This document shows, in pieces, positions 61,362 through 64,000 of a DNA stretch of 64,000 bases; positions within the stretch are counted from its first letter, which is position 1, and the number at the start of each line of letters is the position of its first letter. Both the position numbers and the translations under genes were made by a program. The notes below the pieces were generated by a model. The model was not told the origin of the DNA and ran no database searches. It worked only from the letters and a program-made list of their open reading frames with translations. The stretch is from Paenibacillus agilis (GTDB taxonomy: Bacteria > Bacillota > Bacilli > Paenibacillales > Paenibacillaceae): NCBI RefSeq assembly GCF_007786455.1, contig NZ_VNJK01000003.1, positions 62,001 through 126,000 of the forward strand, read 5' to 3'.

Positions 61362-62645
61362 ATGAAGAAGTTCGCAAAATTATCGCTGCTAATGCTATTG
61401 GCGGTTTCGGTCATGTTAGCTGGATGTGGCTCCAAAGATTCCAAGGAGAGCACAGCGAATAACGGAGATGGAACGAAGACGGTTAACATATTCCAATTCA
61501 AAGTGGAAATTGCGGATGCGATGCAGCGCATGAAGGCAGAGTTTGAGAAAGAGCATCCAAATATTAAGCTGAACATTCAAGCAGTGGGTGGCGGTGCTGA
61601 TTATTCTGCTGCTTTGAAAGCGAAGTTTGCTGCTAACGATGCACCAGATATTTTCAATAACGGTGGATTCCAAGAGATGGAGACGTGGATGGAGCATTTG
61701 GAGGACTTGTCCGCAGAGCCTTGGGCGAAAGATGTGATTCCATTTGCGAAAGAGCCAATGACGAAGGATGGTAAGCTGTACGGCCAACCGATGAACTTGG
61801 AAGGTTACGGCTTTATTTATAATAAAGATTTGTTTGCAAAAGCAGGCATTACAGAGCTTCCTAAGACACTGTCTCAGCTAGAAGATGCGGCTAAGAAGCT
61901 GCAAGCGGCAGGCATTACTCCATTCGCTAACGGCTATCAGGAGTGGTGGATTCTAGGCATTCACAACTTGAACGTTGCTTTCGCGCATCAGCCAGATCCG
62001 AATGCATTTATTAAAGGATTGAAAGATGGTTCTGCAAAAATGACGGGCAATAAAGTGTTCCAAGATTGGACGAAGATGCTCGATTTGACAGTCAAATACG
62101 GCAATAAGAATCCGTTGACGACAGATTACAATACACAAGTTACGTTGTTCGCAAAAGGCGAAACAGCGATGATGCAGCAAGGGAACTGGACGCAAGTTCA
62201 GATCGACGGCATTAACAAGGACTTGAACTTGGGCGTACTGCCAATGCCAATCGATGAAGATGCAGTGAAAAATGACAAGTTGCTTGTAGGCGTACCGAAC
62301 AACTGGGTTATCAACAAGAACTCCAAAGTAAAAGAAGAAGCGAAGATCTTCTTGAACTGGCTTGTATCTTCCGAAACAGGTAAAAAGTATATTACGAAGG
62401 AATTTAAGTTCATTCCAGCATTCTCTACGATTACAGCAACAGCTGAAGACCTTGGTGATATCGCAGCCGATGTGATGAAGTACAGCCAAGAGAACAAAGC
62501 GTTGAGCTGGAACTGGTTCAAATACCCGGACGGTGCAACACAAGAGTTCGGCAGCATGATTCAGGCGTATGTAGCAGGCAAGGACGATCAAGCGAAGCTG
62601 TTAGAGAACTTCCAGAAGGCTTGGGATAACTTGAGCAAGAAATAA
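61362..62645 (+). CDS. CUT1 sugar-binding lipoprotein
   Basis: The protein has 427 residues from the ATG at 61362 (GGGAGGG upstream). Lipobox MLAGC with lipidated Cys at about residue 22. A family-1 extracellular binding fold with KAKFAANDAPDIFNNGG, the hinge-rich LYGQPMNLEGYGFIYNKDLF, ETAMMQQGNWTQVQ and VPNNWVINKNSK. It delivers a carbohydrate, probably an oligosaccharide, to the two permeases. It is encoded after the permeases instead of before, with a cre site in front. The specificity is not visible in the sequence. Confidence 0.92.
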   Translation: MKKFAKLSLLMLLAVSVMLAGCGSKDSKESTANNGDGTKTVNIFQFKVEIADAMQRMKAEFEKEHPNIKLNIQAVGGGADYSAALKAKFAANDAPDIFNNGGFQEMETWMEHLEDLSAEPWAKDVIPFAKEPMTKDGKLYGQPMNLEGYGFIYNKDLFAKAGITELPKTLSQLEDAAKKLQAAGITPFANGYQEWWILGIHNLNVAFAHQPDPNAFIKGLKDGSAKMTGNKVFQDWTKMLDLTVKYGNKNPLTTDYNTQVTLFAKGETAMMQQGNWTQVQIDGINKDLNLGVLPMPIDEDAVKNDKLLVGVPNNWVINKNSKVKEEAKIFLNWLVSSETGKKYITKEFKFIPAFSTITATAEDLGDIAADVMKYSQENKALSWNWFKYPDGATQEFGSMIQAYVAGKDDQAKLLENFQKAWDNLSKK

Positions 62646-62713
62646 GAGCGGCGTGAGTGAGGATTTTACTTTTGGATTGAATGGATTTATAAGTTAATCA
62701 TTGTAGGCATAAC

Positions 62714-62745
62714 AAGCTATCCACGATAAGTGGGTAGCTTTATTG
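62714..62745 (+). terminator. Terminator after the sugar-binding protein gene
   Basis: AAGCTATCCAC / GTGGGTAGCTT stem followed by a weak T-rich stretch. Confidence 0.7.
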
Positions 62746-62876
62746 CATTTGTTTCGGGAGATGATTAACGCTGGATTTCAATTAATGCTTTGAATAAAAT
62801 ACCATAATTATCACGATTCACAGCCTGAATGTAGTAAAATTGATTTAAATGTAACATTTTATGGGAGGAATAATCG

Positions 62877-63257
62877 GTGCAAAAGATACCACTTGATGGG
62901 CTTCGCGTAGAAATAAAACGTATTTTCAACTGCTTTAAATTCGTACCCCTGCTAACAATCCTATCTATAATCTTACCGAGCTATTTGGGCACTCACAGTA
63001 CATATGCTTACGCACTACATCCTGTCCAGTATGTAAATAATGTGAAACAAGACGATAAAGGCAGCATAGACATAGCAAGTAAAGAGCTCGATCCAGAAAG
63101 AGTACAAGAGCTTAAGGATTTGTATGATCTTGACTCGGATCCTCCTGCAAACCATGGCATTACCGGAGACTTTGGGTTTTCTATAAGTGAAAATACGAAT
63201 ATGTACACGCTTGTCACACGTTTTATAAAATTGCTTTTAAAATTAATTCAGCCTTAA
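62877..63257 (+). CDS. Small secreted protein, unknown function
   Basis: The 126-residue protein starts with GTG, 7 bases after GGGAGGA. One N-terminal membrane or signal segment (about 20-40, cleavage perhaps after AYA at 44) is followed by a short acidic region (DDKGSIDIASKELDPERVQELKDLYDLDSDPP) and a hydrophobic C-terminal helix (TRFIKLLLKLIQ). I recognise no family. A hairpin (AATCTTG / CAAGATT, 63259-63285) follows, without a strong T run. Confidence 0.55.
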   Translation: MQKIPLDGLRVEIKRIFNCFKFVPLLTILSIILPSYLGTHSTYAYALHPVQYVNNVKQDDKGSIDIASKELDPERVQELKDLYDLDSDPPANHGITGDFGFSISENTNMYTLVTRFIKLLLKLIQP

Positions 63258-63403
63258 TAATCTTGCCTATATGTCTGACAAGATTGGATTAATTTACATC
63301 ATTTTATGACAATAACTTGCCTACTGAACTATAGGTCACTATACTAAAGATAGTGTATACCTTTACACAAATACTAGATTTCATTGAGGAGGTGGCGTCA
63401 GTT

Positions 63404-63576
63404 ATGGACGATGAGCCAGGGGAAGCGGGTAATAGGATTCAGGCATTATGCGTGATCAATAAGATCAAGATGCGTTTGAAAACAAGCTATTATCGCCGGA
63501 ATTAAATCATGTATTCCAAACTTATGGATATCGATTGTTATTGGAATACTTGAAAATGATGATGGAGGATGAATAG
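63404..63576 (+). pseudogene. Frameshifted small gene before the DUF21 protein
   Basis: ATG 63404 has GAGGAGG upstream and starts MDDEPGEAGNRIQALCVINK, but that frame ends after 33 codons. Another frame takes over at about the same place (AFENKLLSPELNHVFQTYGYRLLLEYLKMMMEDE) and ends one base before the next gene's GTG. A single frameshift would make one roughly 57-residue protein, so it is either a decayed gene or a sequencing error. The family is unknown. Confidence 0.4.
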
Positions 63577-63577
63577 T

Positions 63578-64000
63578 GTGTTTACTGAAATTTTGATTCT
63601 TTTGATACTCATAGTGCTAAATGCTTTTTTTGCAGCCTCAGAGATTGCTCTTATCTCATTGAACGACAACAAAATTAAATCTATGGCGGAGGCAGGGCAT
63701 AAAAAAGCAAAACTATTGCACAGTCTTCTGAGCGAACCGAGCCGTTTCTTGGCCACAATCCAGATCGGTATAACGTTAGCGGGGTTCATGGCGAGTGCAT
63801 TCGCTGCTGAGAGCTTTGCTGGCGGGTTGGCACAATTTCTTTATGAAGCAGGGGTACCTATTCCGAAGACGATTTTGGAGACGGTATCAGTTATTTTGAT
63901 TACGATTATTTTGTCTTATTTCACATTGGTATTCGGTGAACTTGTACCGAAGCGATTGGCGATGCAGAAGTATGAGCCGATTGCGATGTTCGCAGCCGTA
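63578..64000 (+). CDS. DUF21/CBS-domain membrane protein (hemolysin C/CNNM-like), 3' truncated by the window
   Basis: The 141 visible codons start with GTG, about 9 bases after GGAGG, just after the preceding small ORF. The text is the DUF21 transmembrane domain: an N-terminal helix (FTEILILLILIVLNAFFAASEIALISLN), the AGHKKAKLLHSLLSEPSRFLATIQIGITLAGFMASAFA stretch and the later helix leading to VFGELVPKRLAMQKYE. Full proteins continue into paired CBS domains and a CorC_HlyC domain and run to about 430-450 residues. Members are linked to Mg2+ or other cation homeostasis, despite the historic name hemolysin. Confidence 0.9.
   Translation, partial: MFTEILILLILIVLNAFFAASEIALISLNDNKIKSMAEAGHKKAKLLHSLLSEPSRFLATIQIGITLAGFMASAFAAESFAGGLAQFLYEAGVPIPKTILETVSVILITIILSYFTLVFGELVPKRLAMQKYEPIAMFAAV

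Overview
The window looks like the chromosome of a low-to-moderate GC, endospore-forming Firmicute of the Paenibacillus type. Supporting evidence is the AGGAGG ribosome-binding sites with frequent TTG and GTG starts, S-layer-homology (SLH) anchoring, a spore-coat transglutaminase (tgl), two CgeB-like spore proteins, a paired YesM/YesN-like sensor and regulator beside a CUT1 sugar importer, and LPXTG and lipobox signals. No rRNA, tRNA, CRISPR array, prophage or insertion sequence was recognised. The first gene (AraC-type) and the last (DUF21/CBS hemolysin-like) run off the ends.

Layout. 0-4.4 kb: an AraC-type regulator end, a membrane protein, a beta-lactamase-fold serine hydrolase, a VOC protein and a prolyl-4-hydroxylase-like dioxygenase. 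4.4-6.6 kb: a secreted von Willebrand A (vWA) protein. 6.7-20.4 kb: a large heme-acquisition and heme-sensing locus. 20.7-24.7 kb: a secreted amidase and a chemoreceptor with a SigD-type promoter. 25.3-28.9 kb: an ABC-2 exporter with its DesK/DesR-type two-component system (YvfRSTU-like). 29-32.4 kb: an ECF sigma factor and probable anti-sigma pair, a small secreted metalloprotease, a lipoprotein and a 53-residue membrane protein. 32.6-41.3 kb: an AT-rich accessory stretch with two tandem gene duplications (beta/gamma-crystallin proteins and lipoproteins), decayed genes, a C39-like protein and a cold-shock gene. 41.4-53.4 kb: tgl, an epoxide hydrolase divergent from a CGNR regulator, a 1771-residue LPXTG adhesin with its own sortase, and two CgeB paralogs. 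53.7-62.7 kb: a YebC-type regulator, uridine kinase and the sugar importer with its regulators. 62.8-64 kb: small unknown ORFs and the start of a DUF21 protein.

The heme locus is the main result. It encodes a surface protein with about five NEAT domains plus three SLH repeats, a secreted single-NEAT hemophore, a membrane-tethered IsdC-like NEAT protein, two binding-protein/permease pairs, and one ATPase fused in frame to an IsdG-type heme-degrading monooxygenase. The fusion carries an internal ribosome-binding site and ATG exactly where a stand-alone IsdG would begin. The last two genes resemble the HssR/HssS heme sensor. Three copies of a GTTCATATT-type direct repeat, resembling the HssR operator as I recall it, lie upstream of the NEAT and transporter genes, each paired with a Fur box. 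In staphylococci HssRS drives heme efflux; here the arrangement implies that it controls heme uptake, with iron as a second input. This is inference from sequence architecture.

The other units follow familiar logic: YesM/YesN beside the sugar importer with a perfect cre site before the binding-protein gene; a palindromic divergent operator between the epoxide hydrolase and the CGNR regulator; and a sortase encoded just upstream of its probable LPXTG substrate.
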